Below are positions 20,222 through 31,993 of a stretch of 64,000 nucleotides of DNA, in pieces. The position numbers and the translations under genes are program-made. The stretch covers positions 1 through 64,000 of the forward strand of contig JAHLKC010000017.1 of assembly GCA_025449115.1 (NCBI GenBank), in the 5' to 3' direction. The stretch's first letter is position 1; every line of letters starts with the position of its first letter. This DNA is from Chytridium lagenaria (lineage: Eukaryota; Chytridiomycota; Chytridiomycetes; Chytridiales; Chytridiaceae). The notes below the pieces were generated by a model. It was not told where the DNA came from, ran no database searches, and worked only from the letters and a program-made list of their open reading frames with translations.

Positions 20222-23200
20222 ATGAAGTTCATGCTGGATGGCCTCCCGGTCCTCTTCCCATACGACTACATCTACCCGGAACAGTATGCCTACATGAAAG
20301 ACATGAAGCGCGCGTTGGACGCAAAGGTCTTCTCATCGCTCATGTCCATCCATCCTCCTTTCCTCATGCATGCATGCATATATAATCTCATGCTTTCATT
20401 CAGGGCCACTGCCTACTAGAGATGCCTTCAGGAACCGGAAGACCGTCTCCCTCCTCTCCCTTATCGTCGCATACCAACAGGCATGTGGAAAACATCACCA
20501 CCAAGATTCTAATATCTCTGCAGTTTTACCCTGAGAAACGCAAGCTCATTTATTGCTCTCGAACAGTCCCCGAGATTGAAAAGGCTTTGGCGGAACTGCG
20601 GCGATTGATGGAGTACCGCGCAAGTCATGGATTGAATGAAAGCTTTCTGGGGTTAGGACTATCATCAAGAAGGAACCTGTGTGTGCATCCACAGGTGTGA
20701 TTTCAACATGTGGCCAAGTTGGGTCTTGACGTCTTTGTTAGGTTAGTCAGGAGAAGCGAGGGACTTTTGTGGATGCAAAGTGTCGAAGTCTCACGGCTTC
20801 ATGGGTGAGGGAGGCTGCGAGGAATGCGCCGACTGGAGATATTGAACTATGCGAGTTTTTCGAGGTTTGCTCGAGGATGCTCTTGGATCTTGTTTTGACA
20901 CTTTTTTCAAGAATCTTGAGGATGCTGAATCTACGGCGACGATGCCTGCAGGTGTATATACATTGGATGATTTGAAGGAGTTTGGAGAGAAGAAGAAATA
21001 CTGCCCTTACTTTCTCGCTCGACGGATGGTAGGAAATCCTGACGGCGATGATCTGAAGTATCTCGTCAGATTCCTTTCGCCAACGTTGTCATCTACAGTT
21101 ATCATTATCTGCTTGATCCCAAAGTTGCAGAAATGGTTTCAAAGGAACTTTCAAAGGATTGCATTGTGGTTTTTGATGAGGCTCACAACATCGGTACGGC
21201 TTTGGTTTCCATTCTTTTTATTTCTAACTGATATTTGAATACAGATAACGTTTGCACAGAATCATTGAGCATTGATTTGACGAGACCGATTTTGGATGCA
21301 AGCGTTAGAAGTATTACGTCGTTGACTTCAAGGATTGATGAGTTGGGTATTTTGATGATAACTGTTTATATTGATTTTTTGACCTTTACACATTTTAGCT
21401 TAAAAAAAAGCAACTCGGAGAAGCTTCAGAACGAATATAATAAATTGGTTGAAGGTATGCGGAGGCCGTTGTACATCTTGTTTCTTACAGGGATTCTTTT
21501 TTTTTACGGCCTCAGGGTTAAACTTGGCAAGAAACCAGAGAGATGCTGATGAGGTCATGGCGAATCCAGGTATATACATTAAGATATAACATCATATCTG
21601 ATATTTATTTCTCCACAAAAGTTCTTCCCGACGATATTTTGGACGAGGCTGTTCCCGGGAACATTCGCCGTGCTGAGCACTTTGTAGCTTTTTTAAGGCG
21701 ATTTGTAGAATACTTGAAGGTAACGGATCTATATTCTGATGCTTTCATTCAATATCGACGCTAAGTGAGTTCTCTGATTGTAGACAAGAATGCGTGTTCT
21801 TCATGTTGTTGCTGAGAGCACCACCTCCTTCCTGCAGCACGTCAAGGAGATTACTTACATCGAGAAAAAGCCATTAAGGTACGATTCTAGAATCACGATG
21901 GAGATGGAATATAACCGACCCTTTATTAACGTAATTTTTTCATCCAGATTTTGTGCAGAGCGGCTGTCAAGTTTGGTGCGAACACTGGAGGTCGCAGATT
22001 TGAGCGATCTTGGCTCATTATCCAAAGTCGCGGCCTTTGCAACGCTGGTATCAACCTATCAGAAAGGTATTCGATTAGTGAGGAATGGCTTTATTGATGT
22101 CGCATATAGGCTTTATGTTGATTTTAGAGCCGTTTGAGAATGATCACGACACGATTCCTAATCCTGTGCTGCATCTGACGTATGTGTTTACAAGATCATT
22201 CGTTTGCTTGCTTTTACTAGCTGTAACTCTTATTAATTATTTTGAAATAGTTGCATGGACGCTACGATCGCGATGAAGCCGATTTTTGAACGCTTCAGCT
22301 CTGTTGTTATCACCTCTGGAACACTTTCGCCGATGGAACTATACCCCACCCTTCTTGGGTTCAAACCAGTCGTTGTTCAAAGTTACCAGATGTCATTGAC
22401 CCGTACTTGTTTCTTGCCTCTTGTAAGTTACCTTTGACCTTCATTCAAGTCGTCCCATCTATATCCTGCTCATTCAAGTCGTCCTATCTACATCTGCTAT
22501 GTTTCTCACTCGTTCTTATTTATTTATTTATTTTAGACTATCACCCGAGGCAGTGATCAGGTTGCCGTTAGCTCTAAATTCGAAGTCCGGAATGACGTTG
22601 CTGTAGTGAGAAATTACGGAAACATCCTTATCGAGTTTGCGCGGATTGTGCCGGACGGTCTTGTGTGTTTCTTCCCTAGTTATCTCTACCTTGAGTCCAT
22701 TGTTGCATCGTGGAATGAACTGGTATGTCTTACTATCTCGTTTTCTTCCTTATCGTTATATGTATGCTAAGTGACTACTTTATCATAAAGGGTATGCTTC
22801 AAGAGATGTTGAAGTATAAGCTTGTGTTTATTGAAACCCCCGATGCTGTGGAGACAAGTTTGGCGCTTGAGAATTACAGAAAGGTATCTTCCTTTTAAAG
22901 TTAAGAGTTTAAATGCTTACTTCGTTCTCTCAGGCTTGCGATAATGGAAGAGGAGCCATCTTGCTCTCTGTTGCTCGTGGAAAGGTCTCTGAGGGAGTCG
23001 ATTTTGATAACAATTATGGACGTGCTTGTGATTCTCTTTGGAATTCCTTATCAGGTTTGTAAAGCGGTTGTTTAGCCAGGATATCATCTAATCTTTTCTT
23101 GATTAGTACACGGAAAGTCGTATCTTGAAGGTGAGTTCTTTGGGATACCTCTTTTTAAATGGTGTTATAAACTTACGCGGACCCCTTGGATAGGCTCGTC

Positions 23201-23637
23201 TGGAATACCTTCGCGATAACTTTAAGGTTTGCGAGAATGATTTCCTGACGTTTGATGCTATGCGTCACGGTGCTCAATGTGTTGGTCGAGTCTTGCGAGG
23301 AAAGACCGACTATGGTTTAATGATTTTCGCAGATAAGGTAAAACATGGCAGCCTTTTTCACTCCTTTTATACGTTGATCTTGCACAAGGGTAACCTTTTT
23401 CCATTTGTTCCCAGCGTTTCGCTCGTGCGGATAAACGGTCCAAGCTTCCGAAATGGATTACAGCGGAAATGTCTGAGGCGTGGACAAACATGTCGACGGA
23501 TATGGCTGTTGCAACGGCGAAAAAGTTTTTTGCGGTCTATGGCTCAACCGTTTGATCATTCGCAGTTGGGAGTGTCGTTGTGGGATGAGAAGTTGATTGA
23601 AGAGAATGAAGGGCGGGAGAAGAAGAAGGGGGATTGA
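20222..23637 (+). CDS. RAD3: TFIIH 5'-3' DNA helicase XPD/Rad3
   Basis: The SF2 helicase subunit of TFIIH that opens DNA in nucleotide excision repair and supports promoter opening. The start at 20222 gives [20 protein letters not shown], the expected N-terminus. Landmarks in order: Walker A EMPSGTGKT (about 20430, broken by a one-base loss in an A-run), [15 protein letters not shown] (Ia), RRNLCVHPQ and CPYFLARRM (Fe-S cluster region cysteines), VVFDEAHNI (DEAH box, about 21170), [45 protein letters not shown] (motif V) and [15 protein letters not shown] (motif VI, about 23280). At least a dozen short introns interrupt it, including 20327-20403, 20695-20741, 21029-21069 and 21194-21244. One (20481-20523) would use a GC donor. 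Further frame slips occur at about 20865 and about 23030. The C-terminus ends with a short charged tail at 23637. Confidence 0.93.
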
Positions 23638-24380
23638 GTGGGTGGATGAATGGGTTGTTGAAGGGGAGGTGGATGAAGGGTGTGAGTTGCCTTTATTTGC
23701 ATGTGCTTATTTTCGGACGTTGAATTGATTTGTCCAGAGTTGCAGATAAAGCTCTAGTCTATATTTTTATATTTTTATATTTTTTGGAGCTAAGTCGTTT
23801 TTGGATCGCATTGAGTTCGCCCATACGGAATTGATGATGGAGGCGCGTTTGATTGGATTAGAAAGGTTGTGGTGGTCAGATTATCTTAAAAATGAATTAC
23901 GCGAGTGAGCAATTTACAATCGCTACTGTAAACGGCCGAACACCCATGCTTGCCGATAAAGGTGACTGCTACAGCTGGTGGGAAAACCAGCCTCGAGTGT
24001 GTCGTAAGAACATTCACGGTTCATTTTACGCAGGTTTTCATCGGTGCTGAGCGTGATTTTGATAGAAATTAGGGGGGAGTGAGAGATAGATTTCATGAGA
24101 ACCGACGGAACAATGTATTGAGAGACATATAACAAAAAACAACAACGTAAAACGCATCAACAAAACGCTATAAAAAAAAAGAATGAGCAGAAAGAACAAA
24201 AATATCCAAGATCGAGATATAAGTTTTCCAAACAAAAGAAGAAGAATAATGAAAAGCGGAGAAATAAAAACGAAATCGAGAAAGACCGTAAAATGAAAGG
24301 AAAGGATTTTCTATATGCCTAACGGAACCGAAACCACGTATAAAAAAATATAGGAATAAAAGAAAAGGTGTTCAACACAT

Positions 24381-26569
24381 TAAACTCTTGGTGTCACCAC
24401 TGAACTCGTCATAGAATCCCTAACAGGGTACACATGCATACTGTTCCCACCCTCCGAAAACGTGACTCCCTTCCCAGCAGCATTCGGCAACGGCGGCACA
24501 GGCCCACCATCGGCATCCCAGTCGCCGGATCAATCATGACGCTTCCAGTAAAAGACGGATACCCATACGACGCAGCGGTAGGAGGGGCTGACGGCAAACC
24601 CTCATCCAAAGCAGGATCATACCCATGAGTCCTCAAATACTCTTCCTTCCCGACGGTTTTAAGGGCGTTCATTTGATCTGCAGTGAAGATGGCGGATGAG
24701 ACGCGTTTAGAGAAGCGATCGGGGACGACGCTTGCGGGGACTTCGCTGGGAGCCATGGAGGAACGGTTGTCGTTTGCCACGCAGACGAGGGGGAAGGCAC
24801 CTTGAGCTCCTGTGATGGGGTTCATGCCGAGACCCCAGCCGTCGTCAAAGGAGCGGAGGACGATGATGTCGGCGCCGACGACGAGTTGGAGTTCGTCAGC
24901 GAGAGTTGGGTTGTAGGGATGGATGATGCGCATGAGGGATTCTGGGGGAGTTGGGGTTGAGGTGGAGGGGGTGAAGGAGGGGGACGGATGCCGTCTGAAG
25001 CGGCGACGGCGGCGAGGACGGGGTTGAAGGCTTTCGGGGGGGAGGGGGAACGGGTGGGTTGTTGTGGGGTTGGTTGTTGAGGTTGGGGTTGCTGGAGTGT
25101 TGGTAGGATGGAGCTGGAGGTTGAACCGCGGGGGAGGAAAGGTTTTGCATTTGGACATCGTTGGAGTTGTAGCCGAATGATTGATGCTGTTGCTGCTGCT
25201 GGTACTGCTGATCGTAAGACTGCTGCTGGTACGACTGCTGTTGGTACGACTGCTGTTGGTACTGTTGCTGCTGGTACTGCGGCTGTTGCTGTTGTTGAGA
25301 AGAGAATCCACCGATATCGCCTTTTGGGGGAACGCTGATGGTGTCGGGGAGCCAAAGGAGCGTTGCTGTTGAGGTTAATACGAATCTTTTTATCCGATGA
25401 CGAAGAAGATGCCGCAGCACCCATGCCCGATGGGTTATGTCCAAAGTGAGGGCTGACGGGGGCGTTTGCCTTTGAGGACCGACGACGCATCAAAAAGATA
25501 CCCAGAACGACGGCAGCTGCAATAAGGAGGACACCACCAACAGCTCCACCGATGATAACGCCCATATTGGAGGAGGCTGCAGCTGGAGTAGAGGTAGAAG
25601 TGGGTGTGATTTGACCACTAGAGCCGGAGGTTGTTGCGATAGGACGGTTAGCGGTTGTTGATGGCCTCGTTGTGGCGGCAGGGGCTGAAGGGCGCCGCCC
25701 GGAGGTGCAGGTCCAGGTTCAGCAGGACCGTTGGGAGTGGAAGCGAGACCGTTTGCTTGCAAGAATGCAGCGCAGATGGCATCGTTACTATTCTGGCATC
25801 CAGCAACGGCGTTCGCGTAGCTCGAGTATCCTGCAAAGAGATTATTTTCGTGAGAAAAAAAAAAAAAAACAAATAAAATGGGTGTGTGAAATAATTCATT
25901 CTTTCCCACGGTATAAAGTGTAAATGCGTCAAAATAAACCATTCTTTCCCACGGTATAAACACTGGGCAGCAATTAAACAAAAGCACCGTCGAGAGAGCA
26001 GTTTGAAGGAATTTGATTTGTCCTCCTTCTGCAGTCCGGTCCGACGGAAAATGTTGGTAAAATGAAAACTCACCAGCCAATCCAACGTCTTCGGCCACTC
26101 CGGAAAAGCATGTCGAAGAGTCCACCGCAGCATTATTTCTGTCGACAATCAAGCTCAGGCCTTGGAAGGTAGCGCCGGCGTGCGAGTTGGGGTCAGTGAT
26201 GTCGACACTGGGACACAGTTCAGTGTTGGTGATCAAGGCCCTGAAGCTGTCCAAGGCAAGGGTAGCCTGATCGGGGCAGAGATAGTTTCTTGCGGGATAA
26301 GGATCAGGTTGGCATCCATTAAGAGTGGCGTTGAGAGCATATCTGACACAAAAGAGTGAAGTCTGATAGCGGAGGCTCTGCATGGCCTGGTCGAGGGCAG
26401 GAGAGTCGATGCAGGCGTATCTGGTGTCTGAGGTGAATGAGGATTTGACGGTTGAGGTGGAGTTGATGGAGCGAAGGACGTTTCCCACATCTCCGGCCAG
26501 AATGTGGTTGAGACCCTCAAAGAGGGTGCCGCATGGAGTATCTCCTGGGAAAGGTCTGCAGGTGGCCAT
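24381..26569 (-). CDS. Single-pass membrane protein with cytoplasmic SH3 domain
   Basis: Exon 1 (26569 to about 26076) encodes a Cys-containing luminal or extracellular domain (CRPFPGDTPCGTLFEGLNHI, CIDSPALDQAMQSL, LCPSVDI). After a GTGAGT...TTGCAG intron of about 245 bp it continues YSSYANAVAGCQNSNDAICA, a Ser/Thr-rich stalk (after a frame slip near 25690), one clear membrane span GVIIGGAVGGVLLIAAAVVL with an FLMRRR stop-transfer (about 25490-25560), and a Gln/Tyr/Pro-rich linker. The last domain reads IHPYNPTLADELQLVVGADI...FDDGWGLGMN...GAFPLVCV, an SH3. The corrected end is the TAA at 24381-24383. The layout resembles fungal Fus1/Sho1-style SH3 membrane proteins, which organise polarity or osmosensing, but it has one span rather than Sho1's four. 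No signal peptide is visible at the chosen ATG, so a 5' exon may be missing. Confidence 0.75.
25898..25959. repeat. 41-bp tandem duplication in the intron of the TM-SH3 gene
   Basis: ATTCTTTCCCACGGTATAAA occurs twice, 41 bp apart, inside the intron that separates the extracellular exon from the stalk exon. It explains why this intron is longer than its neighbours. Confidence 0.6.
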
Positions 26570-27489
26570 TCTTCTCCTTCTTCTATTGATAACGTGGTAT
26601 GGATGTCTATAAGTTCTCCTTTAGGGAAAGAAGACTAGATAAAATATTAAGAATGAAAGATGAAGGAAAGACAGCTGAATCAATGACGGACTCCAGCGAT
26701 ACCTTCAAAAGAAAACCAGAAAGTCTATAATTAGAGAGGGAATATGGACGACAATTAGATTTGCAGGATGTTCAATGTTCTCAGTTAGTCAATTTGGCAC
26801 AAGAGCAACCAATAGAAACGACATGACAGGCTGGCCATGGCGGTTATGTGTCACACAAACCAAGAAACGACGGTTGTTGAACGTTGTGTAACATAACAAT
26901 AAACTTTGACTCAAATGACGCCACACACACAAGAAAATGAGGCTGCAACGGTCTCCATCGACACCCTCATCATCTTTTGACCCATAAAGAACCGATCACC
27001 ATTTCTACCTGCAAAGATTAAAGACGCAGTCAGGATAGTTCTACGATCATACCCTTCAATACACCACTTAGCGGAGAACAAGGCGAAAAGGGCACATCTG
27101 ATTCCAGTCGTCCAATTTTCCTTTTTTAAAATTTTGAAAGCGAATATCGTCGCTGTCAACAGTTGGCATGTTGACACAGTGACACTGACCTGTCTTCCAT
27201 GAGAATCTGAAAGTACGCATGTCAAAATGATAACTGGAGCCCGCTCATTGTCAAAATGAAAATGGACATCACTTAACTTGAAATTGTCAAACCCTCAAAA
27301 GTTCAGCGCGTGGACGGAATCTCAGCGAATCATGGCTGCTTGCTACGCACATGCTGCACGCCCTTCCAGGAGACGCTTGGATCCACGGACATCTTTAGCC
27401 TGCTAGATAATAATATAAGAAGGCCACACAGGTTCTACGCAGCCCAAACACTCACATCTCATCCCCTTCATTAGAACCTCATTCGACCC

Positions 27490-28880
27490 ATGCGTGCCTC
27501 CATCATCCTTGCAGCTGCTATCAGCACCCTCGCCCACATCACACCGGTACTTACACACCCTTCACCGTCGACCAACACCTTAACCTCTTTCTCCACACAG
27601 GCCTTCACAGCCGTTTGCAGCAAGGGTAAATATTTTGATAAAGTCCTCACCATTATACTTGAGAATGAGGACGCTTCAAGCGCTTTCAGCGACCCTTACT
27701 TGGGCACCACCCTTGCGGCTCAAGGATATGCATTGACAAATATGCTTGGAACCACCCATCCGAGTCAACCTAACTATATCTCTATGATCGGTGGAGATAT
27801 CCTTGGAGTCACTTCGAATTCTAACAAGGACCTCGCTCAGGTAAGGCTTATAACCCTCACCCGTTACATCATTATGTCATAAACTCCATCCTTCTTTCAT
27901 CATTACCTAAACAACCCAGACAAACCTCGTCGACCTCCTTGAATTAAAGGCCTTACTTGGAAACCTACCAAGAGGATTACCCAGAGGTTGTGCCACGGCC
28001 GCATCCTACTCTAACGGCCTCTACCGTCGCAAACACAACCCTTTATCTCCTTCACCACATCTCCCCAAAACCCGCACGTTGCTCCAAATCGTTCATCATC
28101 GCAACTTGACGCCGACATCGTCGCAGGGAACCTCCCAGATACATGTTCTACACTCCAAACATGGATAACGATGGACATGACACGAGCGTGGGGTACGCGA
28201 GTAACTGGTTGAAAGGTTTTTGAAAAACAAGTTAGGGACCCGCTCTGGCAGAACGTGAGACTCTTCCAATTCTTTCTTCATTCACTAATCATCTTTAGAC
28301 GCTCATCCTTGTCACGTTTGACGAATCCGACACAGCATCACCAATCTCATCTTAAGCTCTTGTTTTCGCGTCTGGCTCTGATATTTTTTAAAAGACGGTC
28401 TCCTCCTCGGCGCGGGTATCAAGGGTAAAGGCTTGAAGGATTCAACAAAGTACACTCACTACTCTGGCTCGCGACCATCGAGGACAATACTCTCTCGGAA
28501 ACCTCGGTCGCAAAGACCCACAGCAACCAAGATGCCCTTAATTTCTGGTGGTTGCGGCAGCGGGACTTCCATCACGACTGCTATACCACCCCTCCTAGTT
28601 CTCGACCACTCTCCGATACCACTGTTGTAAGTTCGCGCACACCATCATTTGTTTCTTTTATTCTTCAGCAATTTCCAGATCACCATACTGATAGGCTGTG
28701 GTATGCAGACACCTTGCGCTCACAGCATTTGCGCTACCGGCGTCGCTCTCAAGGCTACTTGTGACCCATGCGTCGCAAAGATCATCGCGGCTGATAGCTA
28801 CTGCGGTACACCAGCTGGGACTCGACCTGTGTTGGTGAAGTCAAAGTGTCTGCGGACTCACCACATGTGCTTAAGTTTTG
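27490..28880 (+). CDS. Secreted phosphoesterase (PF04185-type) with C-terminal Cys-rich domain
   Basis: Starts with a signal peptide (MRASIILAAAISTLAHI). The domain then reads FDKVLTIILENEDASSAF, DPYLGTTLAAQGYALTNM, HPSQPNYISMIGGD and, after the intron at about 27840-27920, WKTYQEDYP, NGLYRRKHNP, YTPNMDNDGHDTS and TLILVTFDESDTASP. This order is typical of the acid-phosphatase/phospholipase-C-like phosphoesterase family PF04185, in fungi often an extracellular acid phosphatase. The second half is broken by several single-base slips (about 27990-28330). At 28690-28850 comes CAHSICATGVALKATCDPC and VAKIIAADSYC, a small Cys-rich domain. I recall similar domains in chytrid and myxobacterial secreted enzymes, where they might act as a targeting or binding module. 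Whether it is the same polypeptide depends on the uncertain exons between 28380 and 28680. Confidence 0.75.
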
Positions 28881-29137
28881 AAAGGCCGTTAACGCGCAAC
28901 GAACCATGTTATGGCCTCATTTCTATCCACCCCATTTCCCGCCTTCTTCCAATAAATATTGAAACGGCTTTAGGCCTTTTTTATAGCTAACATTGTGATT
29001 ATTTTTTTTATCTTGACGTGTTGGGGTGATGGCCAACGTTTAGGCAGCCGTCTGTATCGAACGCGAAATAAACTTTACCAACATCATTTCTTCAATTTGT
29101 ATATCGGAAAATAACGTATCATCATACTCCAGCATAT

Positions 29138-30275
29138 ATGTCTCAACCTCACCAGTACTCGCAAGATCCGAAAATCAGACCAACAGAATTTTTGTCACAA
29201 CTTCGCAGAACAGCAAGCATGGCCTCCTCACACTGGGATCCCTCTCGAAGCCAACCCCGAGGTATACCTCCCACCTCCAATTCAGCATCCCTCACATCTC
29301 TCGCGTTGATTGAAAAAGGTTATGAATGATGTGGGTAACACTCTTGACCATGAAGCCTTTAGTGTTCTAATACAGTGTAGTTTGTCGCGAAACTCGGAGT
29401 GGACTCTGCATACAACTTCACCGATATCTGGAGTAGGTGCGCTCCTTATATGAATTCCTTCAAACGAGGTTATTTTAACATTCTCGGGAAACTAGGTTTG
29501 GATGATGAGATGCTATCCTTTGTTCCTCGCCCAGTCTTGGCCGTCCTCCTTCTATTCCCAATCACCCCAAAGGTTTTACCGAGTATCATGAATATCCCCT
29601 GATTATATCAGTACGAAGAGTTTAGAAAGCAGAAGAGGAGCGGTTAAAAGCCGAAGGTGTGAAACCACCGTCGTCCGTCTACTTTTTAAGGCAGACCATC
29701 GGGAATGCATGCGGGACGATCGGGATCTTGCATGCACTCGGCAACAACCTATCCAACCTTCATCTTGGTAACCATTGAATCCATCTCTCCAATTTACTTT
29801 GTTTGTTAGCCGATGGAGCGTTGAAGCGAATCATTGAACGCGGTGAAGGCAAGTCTCCTGAAGAACGGGGATCGGATCTTGAGAAAGATGAAGATCTTGC
29901 TAAACTGCATGACGAGAGTTCTCGGGAAGGTCAGACGGCAGCCCCTTCATCGATGAAGAAGTGGATTTGCATTTTGTGGCGCTTGTGAAAGTGGACGGGA
30001 GGATTTATGAATTGGATGGGAGGAAACCGTTTCCTATTGATCATGGACCTGCTGAGGAACTCCTTGAGGTTAGGCTTTGAATAATTCTTGCAGCGTTGTT
30101 GACGTATTGAAAAGGGATCTGTGAGTGTGATCAAAAAGTTCATGTCGCGTGAGCCTGGTAAGACTTACGATAAACAGATTTTTGATTCGTTTACCCTTTT
30201 CTCACAATTCTAATTCATTTTGCAGATGAGGTTAACTTTACAGTTATTGCATTGGCCAAAAGCCAAGATCAATAA
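29138..30275 (+). CDS. Ubiquitin carboxyl-terminal hydrolase, UCH family (UCHL3/Yuh1 type)
   Basis: A C12 cysteine peptidase that releases ubiquitin (and often NEDD8) from small C-terminal adducts. Landmarks: PLEANPE (after a one-base slip at about 29240), [55 protein letters not shown] (catalytic Cys in NACGTIG, about 29710), [20 protein letters not shown] (catalytic His) and [13 protein letters not shown] (catalytic Asp). The last exon, after a TTTTGCAG acceptor, gives [12 protein letters not shown] and stops at 30275. Homologues start close to the PLEANPE block, so the real start may be the ATG at 29219 rather than 29138. Introns are 40-90 bp. A one-base loss in an A-run at about 29618 breaks [12 protein letters not shown]. 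Confidence 0.88.
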
Positions 30276-30452
30276 TGTTTATCTTTAAATATATCTAAAT
30301 ATTGGAGTTTCAAAAACTTGCGATTTGAACATGCGATATGGTCCAATCTTTCTCCGCGATATTATTATCAAAGAATATACATATCTGGATCAATGAGGGG
30401 GGAAAAAAGATGCGGAGATAATCCTCCTGGTGAAGAGTATATTAAAGTGTGA

Positions 30453-31923
30453 TTAAGGCTGAATTTTCGACGGCTCCATCGAAACCATACACAGCCGCGC
30501 TGCAAGCCCCGAAACCTGAACAACAGATTGCATTCCCTCCAAAATCCTCATATGCGTCTGCCCAATTTCCTGCAAATGTATAAAGTAAGCATCCTCAAAA
30601 AACCACCAACAAACATACCCTAATAAACTCCAACTTTGGGTATTCTTGCATATCATATGTCTTTACAACTTTAAATAAAGTCCCCACAATATCTAATCCA
30701 CTGTATCCCTCCGCCCATAAAGCTTGAAGCCGTGATGATGCAGTGTCCACATCGCCCTTTAAGACAACTTGAAATAACCTCACCAATGACGACAGGATGA
30801 GGTTGGTCACAGACTTTAAATACGCTGTCAGCAGTGATAAGACCAAACCCAGAATTTGTGGATTGGAGATTATTGATGGCTTGACGCATATCTCCCTCAG
30901 ATGTGAAGATAATGGCTTCTAAACCTTCGGGGACGTACTCGAACCTTTCGCCATGGTTTTTGTCAGTTTTAATGATTATACAAAGACCACGGTCCATAAA
31001 CCTTTTCTGCTTCACAAATCTCCACCAGCCGCTTCAGCAGTTGCTGGTCAGATAGTCTCATGTACCTCAAAATAGCACACCTGGACTGAATGGGCTCAAT
31101 AATCTTGCTTGACATATTGCAGGCAAGGGCAAATCGTGTTGTCGCAGAATAAATCTCCATAGTTCTCCTTAAAGCTTGTTGGGCACCAGGTGTCATACTG
31201 TTAAAAAGAAAAGTCAATACCTTATAAAAGCATAACCTGCCAAATCATTTTAATAATTACCTGTCCGCCTCGTCAAGAATAATGATCTTATGCCGTCCTT
31301 CGGAAGGGTGACCTTTTTTTGAGCAAACATCTTTATTCTGTTCCTCACTACATCAATTCCTCTAAATTACATTAGAACATGAGATCACTCAGATGCCAGG
31401 CTAAAACAAGACTCGCTTGCAAAAACTTGAACGCTGAAAGTAGAGGTTGAAAGAAGCAAATACACACCTGTCATCCGAAGCATTTAACTCTAGCACAGCT
31501 TCCTTATAATGAGGGCCCAACAATTCATGCGCAAGACAAAGGATACTCGTCGTTTTCCCGATTCCAGGAGATCCCTTTTGTCGATATGAAAGAAGAAGAT
31601 GAATGGTCAAAAAAAGACTCAAATTCAAAGCAACTGCCAACACGAACAGGAACTCACAGAGATGATGATGTTTGGCATGTTTCCGTCTTTTGCAATGATT
31701 TGCAGTCTAGCCACAGTCTCCTCATTTCCCACATATCCTTCAACAGCAACGGCCTGTACTTCTCGACCCTGGCAAAAACGTCAGCTCTCGGACATAAACA
31801 GCTCAGAAGAACAGTCAGAGGGAAAGGGCACCAACCAAGGCAAGTTGGGACGTTCTGGTTGCCCTTGTAGTCCCCCATGCTGTCAATGTCCATTTGCATC
31901 TGTGCGCTGCTGCTCGCGAGCAT
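30453..31923 (-). CDS. RFC4: Replication factor C small subunit (yeast Rfc4 / human RFC2 type)
   Basis: An AAA+ subunit of the clamp loader that places PCNA on primed DNA. On the minus strand: [12 protein letters not shown] (N-terminal RFC box), [19 protein letters not shown], Walker [21 protein letters not shown] (about 31560), LELNASDDR (RFC box), IIILDEADS (Walker B, about 31275), [36 protein letters not shown] (SRC arginine-finger motif), [20 protein letters not shown], and a C-terminal collar helix block ending [19 protein letters not shown]. The SRCAILRY and [13 protein letters not shown] wording fits yeast Rfc4/human RFC2 best. Six or so short introns. Frame slips occur at about 31835 and about 31770. 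It is divergent from the gene at 31994 across only 70 bp. Confidence 0.9.
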
Positions 31924-31993
31924 GGTAATGGTAGTCGTTGATGGATTTAATTAATAAAAATATTCGATATTCATTGGTGAACACGGGAAAAGA
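31924..31993. promoter_or_regulatory. Short bidirectional promoter region
   Basis: Only 70 bp separate the RFC start (minus, 31923) from the next ATG (plus, 31994), so the two genes must share promoter sequence or overlap in their 5' UTRs. No TATA box is visible on either strand in this gap. Confidence 0.45.

Noticed and set aside
24434..25372. Plus-strand ORFs opposite the TM-SH3 gene (Leu-rich, Gly/Thr-rich)
   Set aside because: They are antisense shadows of the CAG/Gln-rich coding sequence.
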